IMG/VR virus record: IMGVR_UViG_3300042383_000902
Location: 1-38,671 of that record
DNA length: 38,671 nt
From: a virus
Direction: 5' to 3' (one strand)
Both the position numbers and the translations under genes were made by a program. Below are positions 6,426 to 15,162 of the stretch, piece by piece (position 1 is the stretch's first letter; each line of letters starts with the position of its first letter). A model generated the notes under the pieces. The model was not told where the DNA came from and made no database searches. It saw only the letters and a list, made by a program, of their open reading frames with translations.

Positions 6426-9011
6426 ATGACCGTTAGGTTAGTTATAAAAGATGAAGTTAATATAAAACTAGAAAACCTTCCACTGGATGTGCGGAAGAAA
6501 TTAGTTGCTACTTTCAAATATGAAATACCATATGCAAAGCATCAACCCGCATATAAACTGGGACGATGGGACGGTATGGTTAGTTTATTTGGGTTGGGTG
6601 GTAATGGCTATTTAAGCCAACTAGAAAAGATACTTGAAATCATCGCCAATATGGGTGTTACCATCAGTGATATATCTGATTTACGCAAGCCGGTGGATTT
6701 AAACTTTGATAAAGTTACCGAATCATATTGGGCAGATTTGGGTAAAACCTGGCCAATAGGACACCCAGCAGAGGGTGAGCCTATTATGTTACGTGATTAC
6801 CAAGTTGATGCAATTAATCGATTCTTGGAGAACACGCAGAGTTTACAAGAAATTGCTACTGGAGCTGGAAAATGTCAGCCCTATTCTAGTAAGGTATTGA
6901 CAAATTTCGGTTGGAAAACTATGGGGGAGTTACAAGTTGGTGATTATGTCATAACACCAACCGGTAAACCAGCAAAGATACTAGATACATATGAACCTGG
7001 TATTAAGGATGTATATGAATTAACATTTAGTGATGGTAGATCTACTAGATCATGTGGTGATCATATTTGGAGAATATATAATATTGATTGGAAAAGATCA
7101 AGTACTGGTCCATATCGAAATATTTCAACTAATGAATTAATCAAATTAAAATCATCTACTAAACGTAACCTCGGTGTTCCATTAGTTACGATGGAAGATG
7201 ATAATGTTGATATTATGTTACCAATGGATCCGTGGTTGCTTGGGTTTTTATTGGGTGATGGTAGTTTTAGAAATAACAAAGTTTCATTTACTTCTGCAGA
7301 TCAAGAGTTAATTGATAAGGTTTCATCGAAATTGGATGTTAATTACAAGGTTAACCATATATCCAGGTATGATTATAGTATCACATTTGCAACCAATGAA
7401 ATTTTGCAAGATACTAAATCCAACTACCTGAAAAACAAAGATAGAAATTCGAATGACAATATTACTGATGTTAACAGTTCATTTCACAAATATGTACACA
7501 TTTTAAAAGAACTAAATTTGATGGAAACATATAGTCATTCTAAATTTATACCTGAAATTTATTTCACTGCAAGTTTAGAACAGAGATTTGAATTAATAAG
7601 AGGATTGGTTGACAGTGACGGAACCATTGATAAATCTAGTGTTACTTTCACTAGTACTAGTTTAGAATTAGCTAAAGGATTTCAACAACTTATTCGTAGT
7701 GTTGGTGGTATTGCTAACATAAAACATAAAACTAATAGAACATATATGTATAATGGAACTCGTAAATCATGTAAAGATGCCTATCTTGTTACGACTAAAT
7801 TTCCGAAACCTTGGATTCTTGCTTCATTGACTCGGAAAGTTAATGCTACTAATTTTAAATATCAATATGGCAATACATTGAAACTTAATGTAACTGATAT
7901 CAAGCAGGTATCTACTGAATGTGTTAAATGTATTTTAATCGATAGTCCAGATCATTTATATATTACAGATGATTATATTGTAACACATAATACTATTACA
8001 ACTGCAACGTTGTCACATATCTCCGAAAAACTTGGACGCTCTATTATTATTGTTCCTAACAAAAGTTTAGTAGAACAAACCGAAGAAGATTTCATTAATT
8101 GCGGGTTAGATGTTGGAGTGTACTATGGCGATAGAAAAGACTTGTACAAAACCCATACGATTTGTACTTGGCAGAGTCTTAATATATTAGACAAAAAGAG
8201 TAAAAATCAAGAACATGATATGCTTACATTAGCTGAATTTTTAGATAATGTTTCAACCGTTATTGTTGACGAAGTTCATATGGCTAAAGCCGAGGTATTA
8301 AAAACCCTACTAACTCAAAATTTGTGTAATGCTCCAATTAGATGGGGATTAACTGGTACAGTTCCAAAATTGCCATTTGAATATGAAAGTATTTTTGCAA
8401 GTATTGGGCCAGTAATCGGTGGAATTAAAGCTAAAGATTTACAAGAAATTGGTGTATTGTCAGGGTGTCATGTTAATATCATTCAGTTATTAGATATTCA
8501 AGCATTCCGTTCATATACAGACGAATTAAAATATTTGGTAACTGATATAGAACGCATGGTATATATCAGTGAAATGATTAAAAATATTGCCCAATCTGGA
8601 AATACATTGATATTGGTCAATAGAATTGATTCTGGTAAGTTCATAACTAACTATATTGAAAATTCTGTATTCATTTCAGGTGATGTTAAATCAAAAGACA
8701 GAAAGAAAGAATACGATGAAGTTAAGACTAGTAATGAAAGTATAATCGTTGCAACGTATGGTGTAGCTGCAGTTGGTATCAATATACCACGTATATTTAA
8801 TTTAGTATTACTTGAACCTGGTAAAAGTTTCACTAGAGTAATTCAATCAATTGGCCGTGGTGTTAGAAAAGCAAAAGATAAAGATTTTGTTCAAATATGG
8901 GATTTAACATCTACCTGTAAATACGCTAAAAGACATCTTACCGAACGTAAAAAATTCTATAAAGATGCAGAATACCCATTTACAATTCAAAAAGTAGATT
9001 GGAAAAAATAA
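6426..9011 (+). CDS. uvsW: UvsW recombination helicase containing an intein
   Basis: An 861-residue precursor whose exteins (1-149 and 523-861) make a 488-residue SF2 helicase like T4 UvsW, which remodels forks, branched DNA and R-loops. Visible motifs are motif Q-like LRDYQVDAI before the P-loop, Walker A ATGAGK interrupted by the intein and completed by Thr523, DEVH at about 615-618, the GLTGT motif III near 641, and QSIGRGVRKA motif VI near 808. The N-terminal domain with KLGRWDG is typical of UvsW. AAGGA precedes the ATG. Splicing is required because the intein splits the ATP-binding loop. Confidence 0.96.
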   Translation: MTVRLVIKDEVNIKLENLPLDVRKKLVATFKYEIPYAKHQPAYKLGRWDGMVSLFGLGGNGYLSQLEKILEIIANMGVTISDISDLRKPVDLNFDKVTESYWADLGKTWPIGHPAEGEPIMLRDYQVDAINRFLENTQSLQEIATGAGKCQPYSSKVLTNFGWKTMGELQVGDYVITPTGKPAKILDTYEPGIKDVYELTFSDGRSTRSCGDHIWRIYNIDWKRSSTGPYRNISTNELIKLKSSTKRNLGVPLVTMEDDNVDIMLPMDPWLLGFLLGDGSFRNNKVSFTSADQELIDKVSSKLDVNYKVNHISRYDYSITFATNEILQDTKSNYLKNKDRNSNDNITDVNSSFHKYVHILKELNLMETYSHSKFIPEIYFTASLEQRFELIRGLVDSDGTIDKSSVTFTSTSLELAKGFQQLIRSVGGIANIKHKTNRTYMYNGTRKSCKDAYLVTTKFPKPWILASLTRKVNATNFKYQYGNTLKLNVTDIKQVSTECVKCILIDSPDHLYITDDYIVTHNTITTATLSHISEKLGRSIIIVPNKSLVEQTEEDFINCGLDVGVYYGDRKDLYKTHTICTWQSLNILDKKSKNQEHDMLTLAEFLDNVSTVIVDEVHMAKAEVLKTLLTQNLCNAPIRWGLTGTVPKLPFEYESIFASIGPVIGGIKAKDLQEIGVLSGCHVNIIQLLDIQAFRSYTDELKYLVTDIERMVYISEMIKNIAQSGNTLILVNRIDSGKFITNYIENSVFISGDVKSKDRKKEYDEVKTSNESIIVATYGVAAVGINIPRIFNLVLLEPGKSFTRVIQSIGRGVRKAKDKDFVQIWDLTSTCKYAKRHLTERKKFYKDAEYPFTIQKVDWKK
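6873..7991 (+). mobile_element. LAGLIDADG intein in the UvsW Walker A motif
   Basis: Residues 150-522 (373 aa) of the precursor. It begins with Cys150 after GAGK and ends His-Asn before Thr523, the classical splice-junction residues. Block A (CQPYSSKVLTNFGWKTMGELQVGDYV region) and block B with CGDHIW are present. The two LAGLIDADG helices are LLGFLLGDG (about 271-279) and LIRGLVDSDG (about 390-399), with both acidic residues kept. The C-terminal blocks end ITDDYIVTHN. All key residues look intact, so both splicing and homing-endonuclease activity are plausible. Insertion in a P-loop is a common intein strategy because the target is conserved. Confidence 0.96.
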
Positions 9012-9018
9012 GGATATT

Positions 9019-9525
9019 ATGAACATTTTAACATTAGATAACACGTCATTTTCATTAAACAACTTGCCTGATATTGTTGATGATACTACTAGATTTGCTG
9101 TTTTAGATAACAGTAATCCATTAGATCCAGATTTCTTCTTTGTCCCATTAATATACCTGGAATCATTCAACTCACCTGCTATGGTACTTCGTATCGGAGA
9201 TAATGAAATTGCAATGCCATTGGATTGGTACATTGCAGTGGGTGATGGGAATAGTTCAAGTAATATAGAAGTTTTGCCACTTACTAGTTTAAATGATCGG
9301 GGATTTGAAGCATTGGTGTTTAACCCATTAAGTTCATATAGATTAGAGTTTCAAGAAATTGAAATTGTTAACTTTTATAGTGATATTAAATGGTACTTTC
9401 CTAAAATGAAAACTGGACAATTGTTGGCATCGCCATTGAATGCCAATGAAGCACCGCCTTGTGCATATTTTGTTAAAGAAGTATCACGACAAACTGAAAT
9501 AATTCATCTAGACAAACTACTATAA
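9019..9525 (+). CDS. Conserved T4-type phage protein of unknown function
   Basis: A 168-residue beta-rich protein with motifs DPDFFFVPL, LPLTSLNDRGF and IKWYFPK. I recall a similarly patterned protein in T4-like phages of marine bacteria next to replication genes, without an assigned function. It follows uvsW by 7 nt with AAGGA before the ATG. No enzyme motif is visible. Confidence 0.85.
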   Translation: MNILTLDNTSFSLNNLPDIVDDTTRFAVLDNSNPLDPDFFFVPLIYLESFNSPAMVLRIGDNEIAMPLDWYIAVGDGNSSSNIEVLPLTSLNDRGFEALVFNPLSSYRLEFQEIEIVNFYSDIKWYFPKMKTGQLLASPLNANEAPPCAYFVKEVSRQTEIIHLDKLL

Positions 9526-9538
9526 TAGTGATATAATA

Positions 9539-10018
9539 ATGAGTGAACGTATACCAATTAAAGAAAAAATTGAAGCAGTTGATCAAAATATACGTGATTT
9601 GTGGGATGCACTCGATGAAGAACAACAACACGCACTTAAAAATGAATTGTTTATTCTGAACCGATTTATTAGTAGTGTAAAATCTAATAATAGAGAAATC
9701 CAAGAACATTTCATAATGACTGTTAATGAATATTATAACAAAAATTGGTTTGTGTTACAAAAACATCCAAAGTTGTTGTGGTTATCATTATGTATGTGCA
9801 GCTATGATGGTAAAAAATCATTTTATCATGAGTGGATCCCACATAGCAGAACAACTACTTCTGAAAATAAAAAAGTAAAAATTTTGATGGAAATATATCC
9901 AACCAAGAAAATGTGTGATATAAATCATTTATCGAAAATTATGACGGACAATGAGTTCAAAGAACTATTGCAAGATTACGGCTGGGAAAATTCTGAAATT
10001 AAAAAACTACTAAAATAA
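9539..10018 (+). CDS. 62: Probable clamp-loader small subunit, gp62-like
   Basis: A 159-residue protein. In T4, gp62 joins four gp44 ATPase subunits to load the gp45 clamp. The segment FILNRFIS, a VNEYYNK helix, a HEWI patch and a C-terminal helical end with YGW.NSEIKKLL match the pattern I associate with the compact clamp-loader small subunits of T4-like phages. Genes 44 and 45 are not in this window, so context gives only partial support. The start has no clear ribosome binding site; TATAAT lies immediately upstream. Its stop overlaps the next start (TAATG). Confidence 0.5.
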   Translation: MSERIPIKEKIEAVDQNIRDLWDALDEEQQHALKNELFILNRFISSVKSNNREIQEHFIMTVNEYYNKNWFVLQKHPKLLWLSLCMCSYDGKKSFYHEWIPHSRTTTSENKKVKILMEIYPTKKMCDINHLSKIMTDNEFKELLQDYGWENSEIKKLLK

Positions 10019-10695
10019 TGTCTACTAAACCATTTATTTGTCCATATTGTAACCACGGCTATTCTAGGGAAAGTACCCTAGTAACACATGTCTGTGAACA
10101 AAAACGAAGAGCATTGGCACAACATGACAAACATGTTATTATTGCATATGATGCTTTTCAACGGTTTTACAGACGAACAATGAAGGCAGAACGAACCTAC
10201 GAAGAGTTCGCAAAAAGCCCATATTATAATGCATTTGTAAAATTTGGAAGTTTCGTACACAATGTCAATCCATTGTACCCATCTAACTTTATCGATTATG
10301 TAATCAATAGCGGTATTAAACTAGATGATTGGGCTAAGGATTCGGTGTACGATAAATACGTGGTTGATTTACTAAAGACAGAAACCGTAGAAACCGCATT
10401 AACCAGAAGCATTAACCATATGATATCATGGTCAGAAAAATCAAAAGAAGATTGGACCGAATATTTTCATAAAGTAAGTATACCAAGATTTACTTATGAT
10501 GTGAAAGATGGTAAAATTAGTCCGTGGATTTTATTAAATGCACCATCTGGTAAAGCATTACTCAATAAACTAAATGATGAACAATTCACAATGATTGCCA
10601 CTGCAATAAACCCAGAATTCTGGATATACAAATTTAACCACTTACCCGCTGATCTAGAATTAGCTAGACAAGTAATTAAGGAATCAAAACTATGA
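10018..10695 (+). CDS. Zinc-finger-containing conserved phage protein
   Basis: A 225-residue protein with an N-terminal C2H2/C2HC-like finger, CPYCNHGYSRESTLVTHVC (about residues 8-26), followed by a helical domain. The finger suggests nucleic acid or protein binding. I recall a homologous arrangement in marine T4-like phages next to the clamp-loader gene, with no known activity. It is coupled to the preceding gene by TAATG and to the next by ATGA. Confidence 0.85.
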   Translation: MSTKPFICPYCNHGYSRESTLVTHVCEQKRRALAQHDKHVIIAYDAFQRFYRRTMKAERTYEEFAKSPYYNAFVKFGSFVHNVNPLYPSNFIDYVINSGIKLDDWAKDSVYDKYVVDLLKTETVETALTRSINHMISWSEKSKEDWTEYFHKVSIPRFTYDVKDGKISPWILLNAPSGKALLNKLNDEQFTMIATAINPEFWIYKFNHLPADLELARQVIKESKL

Positions 10696-10862
10696 GTAAC
10701 CCATTGCTACCTTTAGACATCACATTATATGTTACTGAAACTGACAATAGTGTTTATATAAAACTATCTGGATTTGAAACACCCGATGACGCTGATGAAT
10801 ATGCTGAACACTTGGCAGAATATTTGCCATTGATGCTTTTTGAATCAGATGTTATACACTAA
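10692..10862 (+). CDS. Small acidic protein, 56 aa
   Basis: A short gene reading MSNPLLPLDITLYVTE at the start and ending LPLMLFESDVIH. It begins in an ATGA overlap with the zinc-finger gene and ends in a TAATG overlap with the DnaE-like gene, so all three are probably co-translated. The protein is acidic with predicted beta then alpha structure. No family recognised, but the tight packing on both sides makes it a convincing gene. Confidence 0.8.
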   Translation: MSNPLLPLDITLYVTETDNSVYIKLSGFETPDDADEYAEHLAEYLPLMLFESDVIH

Positions 10863-11434
10863 TGGATATTGATATCGACTTTTTAGACAGGAAGTCTGCA
10901 TTGTCTAAGTTTAAACATATTACTGCAACAAGAAAAACTGACACTGGTTTTGTGCCACATAATACCGGTGTCTATTTTCAGAATATCCCACATAATCCAG
11001 TTGATAATAGTTCAACTATTGATTATAAAGAAGCTGAAAAACGAGGATATTTCAAGATTGATTTCTTGAATGTCAATGTATATAATGGCGTTAAAGATAA
11101 CGATCATTTAATTTCTTTGATGGAGACCGAACCACTATGGCAACTTTTGCAAGAAGAAGAGTTTGTAAATCTATTATTTCATTTGAACGGACACGTAGAT
11201 ATTCTGAGGAAGACCTTGCCGACTTCAGTGGAACAATTAGCTGCCGTCCTAGCAATGATCAGACCGGCGAAACGTTATCTGATTGGGAAAGACTGGATGA
11301 CGATAATGACCGAAGTGTGGGAAAAACCTGATAACAATGAGTACTATTTTAAACATGCCCATGCGATAAGTTATGCAATGGCAGTTATAGTCCAAATGAA
11401 TCTTATTTGCGAATCACTTAGATCCACGGACTAA
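10862..11434 (+). CDS. Minimal DnaE-like (C-family polymerase palm) protein
   Basis: A 190-residue conserved T4-type phage protein. Its landmarks follow the order of the bacterial PolIII alpha (DnaE) palm region: DIDIDF (residues 2-7, compare PDIDIDF with two catalytic Asp), HNTGVYF (about 33-39, compare HAAGVVI), YFKIDFLN (about 63-70, compare VKFDFLGL with the third catalytic Asp), AMIRPAKR (compare YRPG) and a C-terminal KHAHAISYAMAVIVQ (compare KSHSAAYALISYQ). Everything else of DnaE (PHP, thumb, fingers bulk, OB) is missing. Polymerase activity cannot be assumed; it may be a derived structural or regulatory factor. The similarity is my reading by eye. Confidence 0.6.
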   Translation: MDIDIDFLDRKSALSKFKHITATRKTDTGFVPHNTGVYFQNIPHNPVDNSSTIDYKEAEKRGYFKIDFLNVNVYNGVKDNDHLISLMETEPLWQLLQEEEFVNLLFHLNGHVDILRKTLPTSVEQLAAVLAMIRPAKRYLIGKDWMTIMTEVWEKPDNNEYYFKHAHAISYAMAVIVQMNLICESLRSTD

Positions 11435-11788
11435 TGTTATCGATTTACGTTTTACCCGTTTAATACTCAGCTCCATTAAGTTTACTACTGGACCTAGTAT
11501 CACTCGGGTATCTTTACTATTAAATGTTTTTATTGCATACTGGAATGGAACTAGTTGATCTTTACAAAATATGGATATGGGGAATTGACGATTAGATTCC
11601 CACCACCACACTTCTCCTATTTCTAAGAATTCTTCTTTTTCTTGGCTAGTCTTAATAGCATTCAAATCGTAAAAACTAGTTACGTTCTGATCTTGATTTA
11701 TTATAATTCCAATGTACTCATTACCACCATACGTGAGTACACTGATAAATGGCATATTATGCTCGATATTGTCTCTTAATGTAGTCAT
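11414..11788 (-). CDS. Conserved phage protein of unknown function
   Basis: A 124-residue protein starting MTTLRDNIEHN, with GGAACAA 4 nt before this ATG; an upstream in-frame TTG is less likely. Motifs include YGGNEYIGIIIN, IGEVWWWESNRQFPI and a basic KRVKRKSITLV end, which I associate with a conserved protein of marine T4-like phages. It converges with the DnaE-like gene, sharing a 21-bp 3' overlap, and diverges from the gene at 11864. No known function. Confidence 0.82.
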   Translation of the reverse strand: MTTLRDNIEHNMPFISVLTYGGNEYIGIIINQDQNVTSFYDLNAIKTSQEKEEFLEIGEVWWWESNRQFPISIFCKDQLVPFQYAIKTFNSKDTRVILGPVVNLMELSIKRVKRKSITLVRGSK

Positions 11789-11812
11789 TTGTTCCAATCT
11801 TAATGTATCGAT

Positions 11813-11839
11813 TATTTATCATACCATTTACGATAAATA
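11813..11839. promoter_or_regulatory. Divergent GATAAATA pair (candidate late promoters)
   Basis: GATAAATA occurs on the minus strand at 11820-11813 and on the plus strand at 11832-11839, each 25 nt from the start codon it faces. T4 late promoters use TATAAATA and cyanophage relatives use NATAAATA, so this could be a divergent late promoter pair. The assignment is based only on these short matches. Confidence 0.45.
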
Positions 11840-11863
11840 TATTATTAATAAGGATTTTGCCAG

Positions 11864-12709
11864 ATGCAAAAAATTATAAGTTATTTATACCCAAATAGAA
11901 TAGAATTACTAGCTGACCTGGCAGGTTTCAATGTGGAGTATACCAACGTGTATCAAAGAAATGTTAAAATATATAGCGGTATAGATAATACCTTAGAATT
12001 CGATATAAAAAATGCTGACCAAAAAAGAATTGATCTAACAACTTATGATTCAATATCTTTAAATATAATGGATGCCAGCGGTAATCCAGTAGGAAACACT
12101 CCATATGATGTTACGCCAACCTTACTAAAAGGTATCGCAACCGTAACTATTCCTGCAGATGATTTGATCGGGTTAGATAAACAAACCTTCAAATATAGTG
12201 TTACCGCACTTGATGGAACAACACAAATAATTCTTTATGCCGATAGTCATTTTACCGCATTGGGAAAACTAGAACTCATTGGATCAGCGATTCCTAGTAC
12301 TAAACCTACACGAACATTTAATAGCTTTACTGGTGAAATCGATCTAAATGGCAATGTAATCAGCCATAGTAGTGCAATACCAGCGAAATTCTATGAAGCA
12401 GTTGCGGATAGCGAATTATCATTTATAACTAATTGTACTGGATTTGTTGGAACAATCTACTTGGAAGCAACGACTGATACCACAATCTCAGTTGAATCAT
12501 TTAGAAATTCACCAAAATTACAAACCTGGACAAGTAGTGTTGCTTATACCGGTAATGTTACATTCAGCAATGTATCAATTAATGATTATTGCTATTTCAG
12601 AATATGTTGGCAATATCCACCACACTCTATTTTATATGGTTCACAAGCACCATATAACATTCAAGTGGAAACTCAATATGGTACCGTAAATAACATAACC
12701 GTATCTTGA
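11864..12709 (+). CDS. Conserved beta-rich phage protein, probably structural
   Basis: A 281-residue protein with SYLYPNRIELL at the start, YQRNVKIYSGIDNTLEFD, and an immunoglobulin-like beta-rich layout to the end. I recall a similar protein in marine T4-like phages, generally taken to be virion-associated. A GATAAATA late-promoter-like box lies 25 nt upstream and AAGGA precedes the ATG. Its TGA lies inside the TTGACA of the next promoter. No enzymatic motif. A neck, baseplate or decoration role is inference. Confidence 0.75.
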   Translation: MQKIISYLYPNRIELLADLAGFNVEYTNVYQRNVKIYSGIDNTLEFDIKNADQKRIDLTTYDSISLNIMDASGNPVGNTPYDVTPTLLKGIATVTIPADDLIGLDKQTFKYSVTALDGTTQIILYADSHFTALGKLELIGSAIPSTKPTRTFNSFTGEIDLNGNVISHSSAIPAKFYEAVADSELSFITNCTGFVGTIYLEATTDTTISVESFRNSPKLQTWTSSVAYTGNVTFSNVSINDYCYFRICWQYPPHSILYGSQAPYNIQVETQYGTVNNITVS

Positions 12710-12734
12710 CATATATTACTTGATATAGTATAAT
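12706..12734 (+). promoter_or_regulatory. Sigma70-type promoter at the primase start
   Basis: TTGACA at 12706-12711 and TATAAT at 12729-12734, spacing 17 bp. Only six bases (GACAGT) separate the -10 from the ATG at 12741, so the predicted transcription start coincides with the start codon, giving a leaderless message. The upstream stop TGA is contained in the TTGACA. Confidence 0.88.
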
Positions 12735-12740
12735 GACAGT

Positions 12741-13742
12741 ATGATAATAGAAACAGTAACATCATATTGGACAGCAGGACGCAAAACCAAGCACACACCA
12801 TCAGGATGGATCACAGGCAACGCGGTATGTTGCCACCATCGTGGACATAGACCAGATAACGGACAACGTGCTGGACTCGTAATTAACAACGGTGATGCAG
12901 TTTCATACCATTGCTTCAATTGCAAATTCAAAGCAAGTTGGCAACCCGGTAGAAAACTAAGTAAGGATATGCGTCTGCTGATGCAATGGTTGGGCATACC
13001 AGATGATGTAATAATGAAAATGAGTTTTGAATCGTTGAAACTCCTTAATGAAATAACAGATTCACCTGCTAGATCATTAATTCCAACCTTTATATATAAA
13101 CCATTACCAGATAATGCTCAACCCATTATCAACTACCTGGATAACCCTCCAGATAAATTAATACCAGTACTAGAGTATCTTAATAAAAGAAATCTCTACC
13201 TTGAAGATTATGACTTCCATTGGACACCCAAAAAAGGATATGATAATAGATTAATTATACCATTCTACTATCATCAAAAATTAGTAGGATATACAGCTAG
13301 AGCAGTGGATGATAAAAACCCACGCTACTTGTCAGAACAACAACCTGGTTATGTTTTTAACCTAGATCGACAAGATTACGAAAGAGAATTTGTAATAGTA
13401 TGTGAAGGACCAATCGATGCAATAAGTATCGATGGCTGCTCAATATTAGGATCTAATATCAAAGATAGTCAAAATTGGATGCTTCAACAATTGGGTAAAG
13501 AAATCATCTTAGTACCAGATCGTGACCACGAGGGTCCAGAAACAGTTAAACAAGCAATAGAATACGGGTGGTCAGTGTCATTCCCTGAATGGCCGAATGA
13601 TCCATCCTGGGATAAACCAATAAAAGATGTAAACGATGCAGTAGTTAAATTAGGACGATTAGCTACACTTTGGTTAATCCTTGCAGCAAAACAATCTTAC
13701 GCTCTAAAAATACAATTAAAAGCGAAACAGTGGTTTAAATAA
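12741..13742 (+). CDS. 61: DNA primase, gp61-like
   Basis: A 333-residue DnaG-type primase as in T4 gp61, which makes RNA primers with the gp41 helicase. The N-terminal zinc-binding part has CCHH at residues 30-33 and CFNC at 58-61. The TOPRIM domain has CEGPIDA with Glu222 and the metal-binding pair Asp260 and Asp262 in VPDRDHEG. Length is close to T4 gp61 (342). No Shine-Dalgarno is visible because the promoter is immediately upstream, suggesting leaderless translation. gp41 follows 22 nt downstream, so primase and helicase are co-transcribed. Confidence 0.95.
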   Translation: MIIETVTSYWTAGRKTKHTPSGWITGNAVCCHHRGHRPDNGQRAGLVINNGDAVSYHCFNCKFKASWQPGRKLSKDMRLLMQWLGIPDDVIMKMSFESLKLLNEITDSPARSLIPTFIYKPLPDNAQPIINYLDNPPDKLIPVLEYLNKRNLYLEDYDFHWTPKKGYDNRLIIPFYYHQKLVGYTARAVDDKNPRYLSEQQPGYVFNLDRQDYEREFVIVCEGPIDAISIDGCSILGSNIKDSQNWMLQQLGKEIILVPDRDHEGPETVKQAIEYGWSVSFPEWPNDPSWDKPIKDVNDAVVKLGRLATLWLILAAKQSYALKIQLKAKQWFK

Positions 13743-13764
13743 AACAAATTTTTCATGAGGGAAT

Positions 13765-15162
13765 ATGAAACAAAATACACAATATGGATTTGAAATACAA
13801 AAGCTGTACTTGGAAATGATGCTAGCAGATGCATCAACCTATGTAAGATGCCAGTCAATATTCGACTTCTCCTTATTCGATAGACGATTACAACTTCCAG
13901 CCGAATTTATCTACACATATGTAGAAATGTACGGCACACTGCCAACTTATGAAATTATAAATGCATCAACTAATGCATCTTTCAAACAACCAGATAACCT
14001 TAAAGAACAAAACTTCGACTGGTTACTAGATGAATTTGAAACCTTTATCCGTCATAAAGGACTGGAACGTGCAATCAATGAATCGGCAGATATGCTGGAA
14101 AATGGCGAATATGGATCAGTTGAAGACAAAATTAAAAAAGCTGTTCAAATCGGCCTACAAAAAGATTTAGGCACCGATTACTTCAAAGACCCAAAAGCTA
14201 GATTACTAAAAATCAAAGATAAAAATGGTCAAGTATCAACCGGCTGGCGCGATGTTGATGAGAAACTTTTCGGCGGTATGAATCGCGGTGAACTTAATAT
14301 ATTCGCCGGTGGATCAGGTGCTGGTAAATCATTGTTCCTTGCTAACCTGGGTGTAAACTGGGCATTAGCAGGACTTAATGTGGTCTACCTAACATTCGAA
14401 TTATCAGAAGAATTGGTGTCAATGCGTATCGATTCAATGATGACCAGCACCGCTACCAAAGATGTCTTTAGAAACTTAGATGACGTAGAAATGAAAGTTA
14501 AAATGATCAGCAAAAAAGCAGGATCATTACAAGTCAAATATATGCCATCAGGTAAGAATGCTAATGATGTTAGAGCATTCCTTAAAGAATATGAAATAAA
14601 ATACGAAAGAAAAGTTGATGTACTACTAGTAGATTACCTCGACCTTCTAATGCCAATGAGTAAAAAAATCTCACCAGCAGATCTGTTCATCAAAGACAAA
14701 TACGTCTCAGAAGAACTTAGAAACTTGGCAGTTGAAAAAAATTGTATCTTTGTTACTGCATCACAGCTTAATAGATCAGCAGTAGAAGAAGTTGAATTCG
14801 ATCATAGCCATATATCAGGCGGTATCTCTAAAATCAATACCGCTGATAACCTATTCGGTATATTTACCAGTAGAGCAATGCGTGAACGCGGTAGATACCA
14901 AATACAACTAATGAAAACACGGTCAAGCTCAGGTGTAGGACAAAAAATTGACCTGTTCTTCGATATCGATACTTTAAGAATCACAGACCTAGATGAAGAA
15001 CCTAGTACCACTTCTCAATCTATGGGATCTACGTTCCTTAATAATATTAAACAACGTAATACCATCGAAGAACCAGATCAAGGTCAACCCGCTCCTAAAA
15101 TTAGAGCAGAAGTACAAAGCTCTAAATTAAGAGACCTTATTAATAATATTCCAAATGCTTAA
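13765..15162 (+). CDS. 41: Replicative DNA helicase, gp41-like (DnaB family)
   Basis: A 465-residue hexameric 5'-3' helicase of the DnaB/gp41 family. Features are an N-terminal helical domain, GGMNRGELNIFAGGSGAGKS with Walker A ending at about residue 189, TFELSEE after the P-loop, Walker B VLLVDYLD at Asp290, TASQLNRS (the H3-type sensor motif) and an SGG..KIN segment. The C-terminal tail is Gln/Pro-rich and probably contacts partners. GAGGGA precedes the ATG. Length matches T4 gp41 (475). It works with the primase encoded just upstream. Confidence 0.97.
   Translation: MKQNTQYGFEIQKLYLEMMLADASTYVRCQSIFDFSLFDRRLQLPAEFIYTYVEMYGTLPTYEIINASTNASFKQPDNLKEQNFDWLLDEFETFIRHKGLERAINESADMLENGEYGSVEDKIKKAVQIGLQKDLGTDYFKDPKARLLKIKDKNGQVSTGWRDVDEKLFGGMNRGELNIFAGGSGAGKSLFLANLGVNWALAGLNVVYLTFELSEELVSMRIDSMMTSTATKDVFRNLDDVEMKVKMISKKAGSLQVKYMPSGKNANDVRAFLKEYEIKYERKVDVLLVDYLDLLMPMSKKISPADLFIKDKYVSEELRNLAVEKNCIFVTASQLNRSAVEEVEFDHSHISGGISKINTADNLFGIFTSRAMRERGRYQIQLMKTRSSSGVGQKIDLFFDIDTLRITDLDEEPSTTSQSMGSTFLNNIKQRNTIEEPDQGQPAPKIRAEVQSSKLRDLINNIPNA

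Noticed and set aside
9531-9537. TATAAT with TAGACA 17 bp upstream as promoter for the gp62-like gene
   Set aside because: Initiation would fall inside the gene, the -35 is imperfect and the region is simple AT repeat.
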